This document shows positions 12,201-23,672 of a DNA stretch of 64,000 bases, piece after piece (position 1 is the stretch's first letter; each line of letters begins with the position of its first letter). This DNA is from Amaranthus tricolor. Lineage: Eukaryota; Streptophyta; Magnoliopsida; Caryophyllales; Amaranthaceae. A program made the translations under genes and the position numbers. Under the pieces are notes generated by a model. The model saw only the letters and a list, made by a program, of their open reading frames with translations. It was not told where the DNA came from and ran no database searches. The stretch spans positions 35,132,422-35,196,421 of the forward strand of contig NC_080048.1 in NCBI RefSeq assembly GCF_026212465.1, written 5' to 3'.

Positions 12201-13578
12201 GTCAAATAAAATTTCATTTAACTAAATGTTTTCTTATACATTAACTCCAATATATAAAATAAAAATAAATTTGAAATATAAATAGCGAAAAAAAAAACCC
12301 TTATGCAACAAACATTTCACAAAGTTTCCTGTGTCCTAAGGGCTAAGAGAATGACACACTTTTTGTTTTAGTATGTCTTTTTACTTTGCAATATTTTTAT
12401 TTTAGGTAGTATTCTCATCACTTTCTTTAATTCTTATCTACACTTCTTCTCGTATTTTCTTTTAATCTCAATCATACCCACACTATTTAGTGGTTCATAA
12501 TTTTATATTATTACTGCAATCTTTTAAAGATGAAAGAAGCATAAAAAAATATCAAATATTTTTTCAAATTTAAGAGTGTTGAATAAAATTTATAATAAAA
12601 CATTAGTATAGAGTTTGAGAATGGTCAAATATAGATGAGATATTGAGATAATGAGAGTTAATAAAGTTATGGGCAAACTCTACAACCAAGTTGTGGATGA
12701 GCAAAAACGTGTAGCCCTTCAATTTTTTTTTGTCATTGCTTAGTATACACGACTTGTTACTTTGAGAGTTTGTAAGTGAATGAGTTAAATATTAAGAAAT
12801 AAGAAGCGACTTAATTATTGAAAATTTAAGAAAATAATACTAAATTATGAGGATAACACTACTATTGCCAAGAAGCGTGTGAATAAGAATAAAAAAAATA
12901 ATGTATAAAGAATTATTATTATTATCTTTAAATATGATGTATCCTACTATAGAAATGGATTACTTTTTATAAAAAAAAAAAAAGAAATATAGTAAATAGG
13001 TGGGACGTATAAAACAAAAATTATACTCCTTCCGTACTACTTATTTGCATCAATTGTCATTTTAGTCCGTTCCACTCATTATGTATCATTTCTATTTTTA
13101 GACGATGGTCCACCAGTTCCTTTAAATCTCATCCATCCATTTCAAGTCTGTTTTAATTTCATTCATACAATTCATTCTCACTTCATTTTAACTCCTTTAA
13201 TTCCTTTAAATTATCTTATTTAATCAACAAAACTCTGATAAAAAATAGTCAAAATAGCAAAGTGTTTGTAGGGCTTACATGGTCCACACCCACTTTGAAA
13301 ATAAGGCTGATTTCATTGAATAAGATATGATGTAATTATTAATACTTATATTATGTATGGTGTTGAATGTTGACATAGAGTGTGGACCAATTTCATTATC
13401 CATTTTCCATGTCGGAATTAAGTTTACTATTCATCCTTCTATTATTGCCCACCTAACATGGTCAAAATGATGCTAGAATATCATTACCAATAAATCTTTA
13501 ACTAAAACTTTACAAGTTGAAAGCATTATTAAAAATTATTAACATGTGCAGATTTCGAATAAATAAATAAATAAATAA

Positions 13579-13653
<75 letters not shown>

Positions 13654-14500
13654 TGTGAATACTCATCTTTAAATGAATACAAATTTTATTTGGTTCTCAT
13701 TTTTATATTATATTCCTTTACATTTATTGTTATTGTCCATTTGTTTTTTGTTTTTTTTTTGATATTATTTATCAAACAATTTTAATTTGTATTTTTTTTA
13801 AATTTAAGTTGAAACATAGTAAAGTGAAATTTTGTTTAATTCGTTACAATGTAAATTTAATTATCAATTTTTAATTAAACACAATTTGAGATATTTGTTA
13901 TTGAATATATGCAAAAATTAAATAGGACAATAATAATGAATATGAGGAATCAGAGTATTTAAGAAGATTTTAATCGAATGATTGTGTAGGTCGTCCAATT
14001 CTAGATTCCCTCATTTAAATTAAAATAAACGGTGGTACGGTGTTAATAAACGATGGTAATGGGAATGAAAAACTAGTGTAATTTTGATTGAAAAATCTCT
14101 TGACTTCCTTGATGGTCATGCAATCATCTCATTTTTTTCATAAAATTCATTCCAATGCATTACCATTGGGAGAGATTGTATTAGGTGATAATGGAAGTTT
14201 ATAGAAAAAAAACATTTTTGTGATCAAATTAAGTTTCATTATCATGAGAATGATATAGAACTTTTGAAAGAAATTTTACATACTAAATCATTTCCATTAC
14301 CATCATTTAGTACCACTAACCAAACGGCCTGTAAAAGTATAAAATAAAGAAAAGAAATATGTACCATAGCCAAGCAAGACTGAAGTCATAGAAGCCAAAG
14401 AAGCACAAGCAAAAGCAAACATATTTCTCTTAGGAGGCTTCTTAACAGGATCAAAATCTGCCATAACTTTACTTGCAGCTGGTGCTGCTGCTTCAGACAT
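9294..14500 (-). CDS. PLT5: Polyol/monosaccharide transporter, PLT5-type
   Basis: This is an MFS proton-coupled carrier for sugar alcohols and monosaccharides at the plasma membrane. Exons on the minus strand are 14500-14365, 11528-10937 and 10179-9294. The introns are GT-AG and the frame holds across both, giving 537 aa; PLT proteins are close to 540 aa. The N terminus is hydrophilic and Ala-rich, followed by the first membrane segment ending VLLGYDIGVMSG. Family motifs are GRR (about residues 94-96), PESPRW (209-214), QQASGID (299-305), FGRRP (about 351) and PETQGRTLE (478-486), with twelve hydrophobic segments overall. The central loop is charged (KSKRKSGQG). The ATG at 14500 is preceded by a TATA box about 110 bp away. 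The first intron (2.8 kb) holds a MITE and an AT microsatellite. A TRIM sits in the promoter. Which polyol it carries cannot be read from sequence. Confidence 0.93.
10793..10835. repeat. Fragment of dispersed GAGACGGTCTC repeat
   Basis: Within transporter intron 2, GAGCGTCTCACAGTGAAACT followed by GTCCCACACAAG matches the repeat seen at 7318, 11716 and 57770 in diverged form. Confidence 0.4.
11570..11757. mobile_element. Short MITE-like repeat, GAGACGGTCTC family
   Basis: This segment in transporter intron 1 aligns with 57640-57797. Both share TAAATGAGA at the start, a middle block TAATTTTAAAGTGAT with TTAGAA, and an end like ATGAGACTGTTTCATAxAAGxxGAGCTGA. The ends are imperfect inverted repeats of about 12 bp. 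There is no coding capacity. Confidence 0.5.
13020..13250. mobile_element. Stowaway-like MITE remnant
   Basis: The left end CTCCTTCCGTAC follows TA, and the interior (CATTTTAGTCCGTTC, TTTCTATTTTTAGACGATGG) matches the element at 21224-21456. I did not find a clean right end, so limits are approximate. It lies in transporter intron 1. Confidence 0.45.
13558..13650. repeat. (AAAT)n-(AT)n microsatellite
   Basis: About 25 bp of AAAT repeats run directly into about 67 bp of uninterrupted AT dinucleotides, inside the first intron of the transporter gene. Its length is likely to vary between individuals. Confidence 0.95.
14029..14331. mobile_element. Tourist-like MITE in transporter intron 1
   Basis: The right end ACCATCATTTAGTACCACTAA followed by CCAAACGGCCTG is the inverse of the left end GATGGTAATGGGAATG. 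TAA flanks both sides (14026-14028 and 14332-14334), the Tourist/Harbinger TSD. It is homologous to 21799-22069 and 60316-60629. It ends only 34 bp from the splice donor of exon 1. Confidence 0.65.
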
Positions 14501-14608
14501 TGTTTTTCTTTTTTTTATTCACCAACAAGAAAATTTAGAGAGAGAAAGTTGGGGAGTGTGTGAGTTTTTTTGGATTGATTTGTGTAGGAAAGGTTAAAGA
14601 AGAGCAAT

Positions 14609-14616
14609 TATAAATA
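14609..14616 (-). promoter_or_regulatory. Probable TATA box of the transporter gene
   Basis: TATTTATA on the minus strand lies about 110 bp upstream of the start codon at 14500, at a plausible distance for a leader of about 80 nt. The call rests on position and motif only. Confidence 0.5.
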
Positions 14617-14826
14617 GGAGAAAATTGATAGAAATGCACTTGAAAGCTTTGCTTACATCATAGCTAAGACTTTTAGGGTCAAAATATTAAGTTACGACAG
14701 AAATGTGTGGATGTGATGGAAATATAAATTAAATACGTAGAGACAATTAAAGATATAATGCGAGTTACAGTCAAATATAAATATAGGGTAAATCTAGTAA
14801 AACAGACTACAAAGAAAAGTTAGACA

Positions 14827-15376
14827 TGTTGGAAATACTTTACATGTGAGACAAGATTTCATATCGATAAAATAGTGGTTGTAGACTCGCATATATATTG
14901 GGTGGGGTAATCCTCGTACAATCATATGGTTTTGGAAAACAATGAACCTCACCGAGTGTATGTGCAAGTCTACGCTCTTGAATCGTGGATTTGTGATCCT
15001 GAGCCCACGGATGTCATGTATCCACGTGAGTGGGCCACGGTGAGATTATGTGACGAATTATCACGGCCTAATATGTTATTAGTGCCGAAGTGGTTCTTGG
15101 TATGATGCGGTTCACATGTGAGGGAGAGTGTTGGAAATACTTCACATGTGAAACAAGATCCCACATTGACAAAATAGTGGGTTGTAGACTTGCATACATA
15201 TTGGGTGAACTAATCCTTCTACAACCATATGGTTTTGGGAAACAATGAACTTCATCTAGAGTATGTATAAGTCAACGCTTTTGACCTATAGGTTTGTGGG
15301 CCCGAGCCAAAAGATGTTTCATGTCCACACGAGTGGGCCACGGTGAAATTATATGACGAATTGTCATGACCTAATA
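14827..15376 (+). mobile_element. Complete TRIM, copy 2, in the transporter promoter
   Basis: It belongs to the same family as 205-758 but lies in the opposite orientation. The LTRs are 14827-15073 and 15129-15376 (247 and 248 bp), both starting TGTTGGAAAT and ending CTAATA. The internal 55 bp begin with a decayed primer site (TGTTATTAGTGC in place of TGGTATCAGAGC) and end with the purine tract AGGGAGAG. The TSD AGACA is exact at 14822-14826 and 15377-15381. The LTRs are more diverged than in copy 1, so this insertion is older. It sits about 330 bp upstream of the transporter start codon. Confidence 0.92.
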
Positions 15377-15381
15377 AGACA

Positions 15382-16834
15382 AAGTTCATGAGAGAAGGTT
15401 GTCACCTTGATATTTGAATAACTTATAATTGCACAATTGCGCAAATATTAAAATATAGTGACAATATTAGAACTGTGTGGGTGTAATTAAAAGTATAAAA
15501 AATGTGTAAATAAAAATTAAAAAAAGTGATGAATATTATCTAAAATATAAAATATAAATATTATAGAGTAAAAATATGAGACTAAAATAAAAGATTGAAA
15601 ATCTTATGGTGAGAAAAGGAATATTATATTGTAGACAACTTGTTTGAGTTTTGTGTGGTAAGCTAATGTAATTAAATTATGCATTGTCTGCTAGTTAATT
15701 AAGTAGTTTGAAACTGATGACTTTTCTTAATAGTCACTGTCACTCATTCTCTATAGTATACAATTATTTAATGGTTAAAATTTACCTTTATTTATACTAT
15801 ACCCATTAATCTTTGATGTTGATTTGTTCATGTTAAATTGTAATATAGTTGATTTCTACTTCTTTTGTTTCTTAATTTAGTTCTCACAAAATATATTCAC
15901 GATTGAAAAAAGTAGAATCTTTTATTTAGTGAATATACGGATAAACGTAAAAAGAGGTTAAGACTTGAGAAGGATGTGAGTTTGGGCTGCTGGTGGCCAC
16001 CGTAAGAAAAGTGGGCCACGGAACAAACTAGGAAGGACGTAGTTAGAGTTTTTTCATTTTAATTTTTTTGGCAAAATATATATTGTTATCCCAGGTTAGC
16101 GGTAACCTCAAATCTCTTTAAGAAAACACTTTTAAAGTTTGAATTATTCATAGTTAATTAATAAATTCGATTTTTATTTTAACGGTTTATATCGTTATAA
16201 ATATTTTCCATATATTATGGGGTTTTCTAATTAACCCATGCATATTGCACCACATGCATAGATTTAGTTATGTACCTCTTCGCTTTACAACAAAGTTATT
16301 AAAATTATAGAAAATTAATTATAGTATTACGCATAAACCGATAGGTTATTATATATGGGAATGAAATAAATCAAGGATAAAAATAATATAAATATTAAAT
16401 TATTCTCGATTTTTTTCAAATAACTATATTTCTCACAAAAAAAGGTACTGTAGCTATTGAAAAAACAAAGATTATATTAAACATATAATTTCAGCAATTT
16501 TTTGCAAAATAAAAATTAAAAAAAAAAAAAAGAGAGAGAGAGAGATGGTAAGAAAAACCCTTATATTCCACGCAGCAAATTGCAAGTAATTGTACCAAAA
16601 GTCATGAATTTTGGTAATTGTTTCAATCTTACTCTAAAAAAAGGTTAAAATAAATATATATGATTGAATTTATATTAACATCAAACTCTTGATTTTTACT
16701 ACAATTACTATATATCAGTTAAATGGAGAATGACTCGTATAACTGAAAATGTCAATTCTCATCCATCATTTCGAGCAACAGCCTTATTTAGCCCGTTGCT
16801 AACAAGCTCTTATTAGAGAGGCTATAAGGAGAGG
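15382..16834. other. Intergenic AT-rich spacer
   Basis: I see no gene. There is a short GA tract (AGAGAGAGAGAGAGA) at about 16530. The 3' edge, ending CAAAG, is the target site of the Copia insertion. Confidence 0.4.
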
Positions 16835-17095
16835 CAAAGTGTTGGGATGAGTTATCCCACATCGATAAATTGAAAATGGTGTGCACGCTTTATAAGCTAT
16901 TAGAGACCTTCTTCCCATTGTCATATGGTTTTGGGATAGTATATATCTCCTTGACTTATAAAGTGTGTGCACTCGTGTCCTCCCGTTAATATGCTGGCAT
17001 TCACAATAAGTTCAGCCTAATTGAGAAATATCATTAATCACGTATAATTGAGAAAGAGTTATCACGTATTTTTTTTTCTCTACAAATTCGTTATC

Positions 17096-19170
17096 ATGCC
17101 TGGTGAGGAAGACAAATCTGTACCCAAGGTTGATTTAGTCTATCACTTGGGCTCAAGTGATGGTCCGGGAAATATCATCACTCCTATTCAGCTTCGTGGT
17201 GAGAACTACGATGAGTGGGCGAGGGCGATCAAGACCTCGTTGAAGGCCAAACGAAAGTTTGGTTTCGTTGATGGCTCGATTGTGAAACCTACTGATGTCC
17301 AGAAACTAGAGGATTGAGAGGTCGTTCATTCAATGTTGGTCTCTTGGATTACCAATACTCTAGAACCGAATATTTGTTCTACGATTGGTGAATATGATGA
17401 TGCTAACTTGCTATGGACAAACCTTAAAAATCGCTTTTGTGTTGTCAATGACACAAGGATTTGTCAATTGAAGCTCTCTTTGGGCTTGTGTAAGCAGGAG
17501 AAAAATGAACCTGTTACAACATATTTTGGTCGTTTGGCCAAAATTTGGGATGAACTCCACACATATATAACTGTTCCGTCGTGTTCTTGTGGGAAATGTT
17601 CCTGTAATATTGTTTCCCAAGTGAAAAAATTGCGGGAAAATGACTACATACATCATTTTTTGATTGGTTTGGATGACAAGTTTGCCTCTATCCGAGGTCA
17701 ACTTCTTACTCAGGACTAGACCTGGGAAAATTTGATCCGACCCGAAAATGAACCCGGGACCCGACCCGACAAAATCCGAACCCGACCGACCCGAAAGCGA
17801 CTTAATCCGAAACATGACCGACCCGATAATTACCCGACCGAAAATGACCCGACCGGAAACCGACCCGTTTTGACCGATTTAATATTAATTTTTAGAGTAA
17901 TTTCAATGTTAGAATTCATTTCAAATAAAATTTTAGTTTTCAAAGTATCTCAACATATTGAGTATATCACTTGAACCCTAAAACTCATCAATATATCTCA
18001 AAAAACACGTATTTAACGTCTTTTTAGCCATCGTAATTATTTTTCTTTAAAAACAGGACGTTATAATCATCTTAATTGAATACATGTATCTTGTTAAATC
18101 AGTCAAATGAGTTTTTAATTCTTCTGCATTTCAGTAAGCAAATCAATATAATTTATACGAACGTTTCGCACGTTTGAATGAGCTTTTCAAAAAACGAATG
18201 TCGCTACCCTAAATTATAAAACGCGTATCTTATAAGACGAAATAAGTACTTAGTTAGTTGTATATCTTTCCAACATGAAAATTGTGAAAATAATTTTAAC
18301 GTCATTTTTATCTAACGTTACAATTATAATAAACAAAATAACTTTTATAAAGCGCGTATCTTACAAGTCTTTCAAAATAAGTATGAATTCCTCTATTTTT
18401 CTTGCACTTAAATGAACCTAACATACCAACTATTTTTTGAAAATCGTACATGTAATTTCTCTAATGATTTTTTTAGACATTTTAATGATTTTTTTTTATG
18501 TTGAATTAGTCGATTGGATATTCTAATGTTTTATGGTAACCCGTTGGGTCAATCTGAACCTACCCGAAACCCAGAGTGATCCGACCTGAAACTGACTTGA
18601 TCCGAAACTGACCCGACCCGAAAATGACCCGACCGAAATTGATCCGACCCAAAACCCGACCGACCGACCGTTTTCCCAGGTCTACTCAGGACCCTCTTCC
18701 GGGGGTGGACAAATCCTATCAACAAATTATTCAGGCTGAGAGGCTTAGCTCGACTGATACAGTGGCCTCTAATCGAGACAGCGTCATGGCTTTCAAGGTA
18801 CAATCTGACCCGAAACCAAAGTTTACTTGTACCTACTGCAATCGTGAGGGGCATGTCGAAGCCTCTTGCTTTCAGCTTCATGGATACCTGGATTGGTGGG
18901 GTGATAGGCCTCGAGGAGGCCGTGGTAATGGTCGTGGTAGCACGTCTTCGGCTCGCAGAGGGGGGCGTGCAGCAGGTCGTGGAAAGGGATCAACACCTCC
19001 TGCCCGTGCAAACAAGACAGGAGGGTCTGCTACTCAAGGAACACAAGGTGCTGCTCCTACTCAAGCTGATGGCTCAGCTCTTGCGGGGGTTTCCGCGGCT
19101 CAGGTTCAGCAACTCCTAGACCATCTTAATACTCTCAAGCCAAAACTCCATGGTAAGCAGGGTGTTGATT
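17096..19170 (+). pseudogene. Copia gag, broken by a stop and a transposon
   Basis: The frame starts at ATG 17096, runs to 17716, and resumes at 18693 after the nested hAT element. The N-terminal part has the plant Copia gag features NYDEWARAI and FGFVDGSIVKP. A stop at 17315-17317 sits where relatives have Trp (the truncated Copia gag at 26732 reads DWE in the same place). After the hAT insertion comes a CCHC knuckle, CTYCNREGHVEASC, then a Gly/Arg-rich tail. A second stop at 19169-19171 precedes the protease motif. The product cannot be made as a whole. Confidence 0.85.
17717..18684. mobile_element. Non-autonomous hAT element nested in Copia gag
   Basis: It is 968 bp with 14-bp perfect terminal inverted repeats, TAGACCTGGGAAAA. 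The 8-bp TSD CTCAGGAC is exact at 17709-17716 and 18685-18692. Next to both ends are many copies of CCGACCCGA-type units in inverted orientation (17745-17880 and 18540-18670), which resemble the subterminal transposase-binding repeats of hAT elements. The centre is AT-rich with no transposase. Removing it restores the gag reading frame, so it inserted after the Copia element. Confidence 0.93.
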
Positions 19171-19894
19171 AGATAATCGACACAGGCGCGTCAAATCATG
19201 TAACATATGATGCGTCTCTTTTGATTAATGTGGTCCATGTGTCTCATTATCCGGTAGGTTTACCGGATGGCAAATATGCAAATGCTTCTTTGATGGGTTC
19301 GGTGGAATTGGAAGGAGGATTGATTATTAAAAATGTTCTCTATGTTTCAGAATTAAACTGCAATTTAATTTCTGCTTCACAATTATGTGATGAATCAAAT
19401 TGTACTATGCAATTCACTAAAAAATTGTGTGTTATACAGGACCTAGCGACGAGGAAGGTGACTGGAGCGGGTGATCGGGTGGAAGGACTTTATTATTTCC
19501 GCGGTGTTCCTGGGGTGAAAGCTTTGAAGATTGATCGAAGTCGTTCTGCAGAGTTATGGCATCAACAGTTGGGACATCCGTCGGGAAAAGTTCTACAACA
19601 TCTTCCGTTTGTGAGTGGTTCTGCGAGAGACATTAAAAATAAATCCTGTGATGTTTGTCCTCGTGCTAAACAACATAGGAATAGTTTTCCAATTAGCAAT
19701 AGTAAAGCTATTCGTTTATTTGAATTGGTTCATGTTGATTTATGGGGGCCTTACAGGACACCCTCTTTGTGTGGATCTCGTTATTTTTTGACCATCGTCG
19801 ATGATTTTTCTAGAAGTGTGTGGACATATTTGTTAAGCAATAAACCGGAAGTTGAATACTTGTTTCTTTCTTTTATTGCTCTGATACCATGTTA
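19171..19894 (+). pseudogene. Copia protease and truncated integrase
   Basis: The aspartic protease motif IDTGASNH is just after a stop codon at 19169-19171. An integrase region follows with the zinc-binding HHCC pattern (WHQQLGH, then CDVC) and two catalytic-Asp motifs, HVDLWGPY and IVDDFSR. The frame ends at about 19875, before the catalytic Glu, where it meets the complement of a primer-binding site. Reverse transcriptase and RNase H are missing, so the unit could not move by itself. Confidence 0.85.
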
Positions 19895-19989
19895 AATTAG
19901 GCTGGACTTATTGTGAATGCCAGCATATTAACGGGAGGACACAAGTGCACACACTTCAATTTATCGATGTGGGATAACTCATCCCAACA
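19890..19989 (-). repeat. Inverted, internally deleted Copia LTR
   Basis: Read on the minus strand it begins TGTTGGGATGAGTTATCCCA and ends TTTAACA, directly followed by TGGTATCAGAGC. It matches 16840-17022 except for the missing middle. Confidence 0.88.
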
Positions 19990-19994
19990 CAAAG

Positions 19995-21221
19995 CTAAGT
20001 GGGGCCGGCCAAAAATGCGACCCTTTGGTCTCCAATACTTGTCTAGAAGCTTGTGTAATTCATAGAGTTTAGTATATATATATATATATATAATTCTCAA
20101 TGAATATCGCAAGAAAAAAACTATTTTGTTTAAGAAAAGTATGTAAATACTATATATTTTAATAAAATAATTACTTTAAATAATAATATAATTTACTAAA
20201 ATATTTAATCTAATTTAGCTCGTAAATTTGACTATAAGATATTTTTTATGGACTTCTAAAATTCAATTAAATAAAGTAAACTAACTATTTATGAATGAAT
20301 TCAGCTTATTTTGAGTCAATTTAAACTAAATTTTTTAAAAAAAATTTTGAAGTGATTTAAAAAAGCATTTAATAATTTAAATAAATATATTTTTCAAAAA
20401 TATTTTTTACTTACATATAAAATGATTATCTTATTAAGTTTTAAATTTATTTAGGAAAATAGGTTTCCACGCAATCAATTATGGCTTTACTAAAAATACT
20501 AACCTAATTTAACTTTAAATTTATTTAGGAAAACTCTAAAAAGTTTTCATGTGTTATTTTTATTTCTTTTATTAGTATTTATTATGATTTATGATTATAT
20601 CATACAATTCAATAAAAAAGTTGTAAAATGATAAATAAAACCTATTAGTTATTTTTTAAATGTCAGTTATTTTACAGACTTTTATTATTATGCGTAGTTC
20701 AAAGTTCTGATTAGAGTTATTAAGTTGTATAAGTAGTAGAGCAACTATTACATTAAATTTTAAATATTTCAACACACAATAGTCATTATTGGAAAAACAA
20801 CTTTCTTTGCAAATGTCACAAAAGTATTATTTACCTTACAATGAGTAGAGTACAATAAAACTTTCCTTTTCTATTTTATTTGTCAATTTTAAATTTTTTC
20901 ACTTTGAGAGAAATTTATATTAGATTTTTGAATTATGTATTAAAGATAAAATATATTTATTTAAGATTTTGTTAAATCTTGATTTAAAGTTTTCTAATAT
21001 ATAATTTTTATAATTTTTTATGATGCGTACTTAAAGATATTAAAAACTCTAAACTCACTTTAAAATACGTGCAAAAAATAACAAGGACAAACAAAAAGCA
21101 ACTAAGAGAGTATATCAAATCAGTACATATTTTAAATATAATTGATTCCTCATAGTCATGGAAAAAAATGTCAAATATCGTCCATCTAATATTAATTTAC
21201 AAATATCGTTTTATAATTACA
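19995..21221. other. AT-rich spacer
   Basis: No gene is visible. There is a TA repeat at about 20073-20092. The remainder is strongly AT-rich without recognisable structure. Confidence 0.4.
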
Positions 21222-21223
21222 TA

Positions 21224-21456
21224 CTCCCTCCGTCTCATTAAATTTGCAACATTTGCCATTTTAGTCTGTCCTACTTAATTTACATCATTTCTATTTTTGG
21301 ACAATGGTTCAACATTTTCTTTTAATTTCATCCATACATTATTAATCTTTTTTAATTTCATCCATACAATTTATTCTCTCTCTTCATTTATTACCATTAT
21401 TCACCTTTTTCTTAAAATATCAATTTTCTCTTTAATTCAATCTATAAGAGACAAAG
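21224..21456. mobile_element. Stowaway-like MITE
   Basis: The left end CTCCCTCCGTCTC follows TA (21222-21223). A right end AAGAGACAAAG is followed by TA. The interior matches other copies in the window (13020 onward, 59040 onward). The right boundary is less certain than the left. Confidence 0.55.
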
Positions 21457-21798
21457 TACTATTATACTTATTATATTAGTACGAAATAATTTTTTTTTTT
21501 ATTTTTGAATGACCTTAATAATATAGACATTAATACTTTATTAACTGTAATTAAAAAAACAATTTGCAATAGCCTAAAACATTAAAGTTATATTCGCAAA
21601 TCGCAATTCATTTATGAATTTATTTGCTAGTATATTTTATAAAGTTTAGTCCATTAGTGGACTACCATTGATCCAAGTATCCAACTGTTAATTTAATAAG
21701 ATTATAGAGTAGTTTATAAAGTTGAAATTTGTCATCCGACTACGTCAATCCATAGCTTGTTTGTATATGATCTTTCACCCTTCAAATTATACAAGTAA

Positions 21799-22069
21799 TG
21801 GTCTATTTAATAGGTGATAATAAACGGTGACAATGGAAATAAAAAATTAGTGTAATTTAGTTGAAAAATCTTTTGATTATCTGGATGGTTATGCTTATCC
21901 AACTTCAATTATCTCATTTTCTTTATAAAATTCATTCTTATGCATCATCATTGAGACAAGTGGTATTAGGTGGTAATAAGATTATGGGAATGATATGAAA
22001 CTTTTGATGAATTTTACACTATAAATCATTTTCATTACCACCATTTAATACCCTTAACCAAATGAGTCG
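21799..22069. mobile_element. Tourist-like MITE
   Basis: The ends TGGTCTATTTAATAGGTGATAA and CCATTTAATACCCTTAACC plus AAATGAGTCG are imperfect inverses of each other and match the elements at 14029 and 60316. TAA precedes the left end and TGA follows the right end. Confidence 0.5.
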
Positions 22070-23672
22070 TGATTGTTTTGTGGATTGGTAATAATTTATT
22101 ACGCCTTATTCAAATTAAATATCTCATTTTTTGTTTTGGTATATTTATTTCAAATGTTAATTTTTTTATTTTGTAATTTTTTCTTTAGTTGTATTCTCAT
22201 GTGATTCAACTTTTTTACACAATTACCATTAAATTATACTTCCACCGTTTCAATTTATTTGCAATATTGAAAATACTTGTACTATTTACTTATCTCTCTT
22301 AATTTGTGATTAATTTTTATTTATAAGTTAAAACATAATTAAATAAAATCTTATTTAATTCATTTCGATAAAAAAAATTATTAATGTTAAATTTTATAAT
22401 TTTCTATTATACATAATTATAAATATTAAGAATTAAATTAAGACATAAGATCACTTTAAAAATCAAACATCAGAAGTATTTTGAAAGAGACGAAATTTTC
22501 GCTTGGTTCAGACGTTCACATGCACATCCACATCCACCAATTAGTAGCATTCACAATAATCTTATTTTCAAAATTATAATATCGGTATAACCAGCTTGTT
22601 GCCAGCTACAAGTCAACAACACAGTCCAAAATATACAAACCTTTGACCTATTTGAATCTACAACTTGGACAAACTATAACAGGAGTAAGATGTACTTCTA
22701 TCTCAATTTGCAAAAAATTAAATATTTTTTTTAATAATTTGCAAATAACCTTTTTAAAATTTAAGACTTTTTCGAATTATAATTTTAATGTGTATTTTTT
22801 GTGAATTACAACACCAAACTATAAAAGTCTACAGCATTCGGATCATATAGCAGAATTTCGACCATTTGTCCTAAAATTGTGAACACTAAAATGATCGAAA
22901 TTATATGTTTTGGCCTGAATTCCTAAACGCAGTAGACTTTAATACTTTGGTGGTTGAAATCGCAAAAAAAATATCGAGATTGTAATTCGCAGAAGTCCTA
23001 AACTTTAATTTTTTTATAATCTCATGGCTTATACTTTTAATTTCATGCTCATAATCTTGTGATTTAATGACTTATACTTATTACTTTTCACGTTATGCTC
23101 ATGGTTGGATTCTCACCTAGCTCACCATAATGTTTTGATTTAAAATTCAAATTTCATTTAAAAAATGATTAAGATGATGTTGAAATTTATTATGAGCCCG
23201 ACTAATTGCGAGAGCTACTCTTTTGAGAGACCGTCTTTCGGTAAGACGATCAAAAATAAAAGATTCTCATAGTTTGTATTAGATGAGCAGTAGCTATTTA
23301 ACATATGTATAAGACGCGTCTCTTAATTAGACTGTCTGATACTACAATTCGTGTAATCACAATGGCGTTGACTAGTCTCATACGTCTACCCGACCTGATG
23401 GAGTTTAATGGTCCAGTTTCATGAAAATTAATTGGGCCATGCCAACAGTAGAATCAGCTAGACTTGGATTATTTCGGAGTTGGTCTTGCTTGAACAAGAA
23501 CATTAATAATTTATAAATTTTCAAATGCGATAGTTCCACCGTAAAATCATATTTATTGGTTGATTTAATGTATATTTATTATTTTAAAATGATTACTTAT
23601 AATTACAAAGTGATTAATTTGGAAAATATGATAATTATATGTAATTATGTATAACCTTTTATTATTTCTTTT
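22070..23672. other. AT-rich spacer with a foldback remnant
   Basis: No gene is visible. At 23216-23340 GAGAGACCGTCTTTCGG and a distal GACGCGTCTCTTAATTAGACTGTC resemble the dispersed GAGACGGTCTC family. Confidence 0.4.

Larger units (their letters stand above)
16840..19989 (+). mobile_element. Copia element bounded by oppositely oriented LTRs
   Basis: The left end carries a forward LTR (16840 to about 17022) starting TGTTGGGATGAG. The right end carries the same LTR family inverted (19989-19890), ending CTCATCCCAACA. Directly inside the right LTR is the complement of the primer site TGGTATCAGAGC (19878-19889). Both outer ends are therefore U3 ends. The whole unit is flanked by an exact 5-bp TSD, CAAAG, at 16835-16839 and 19990-19994, showing that it integrated in this form. 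The right LTR is 100 bp because about 85 bp are missing between two copies of GTGTGCAC present in the left LTR. The interior is a broken gag-protease-integrase region without reverse transcriptase or RNase H, interrupted by a hAT element. Confidence 0.88.
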
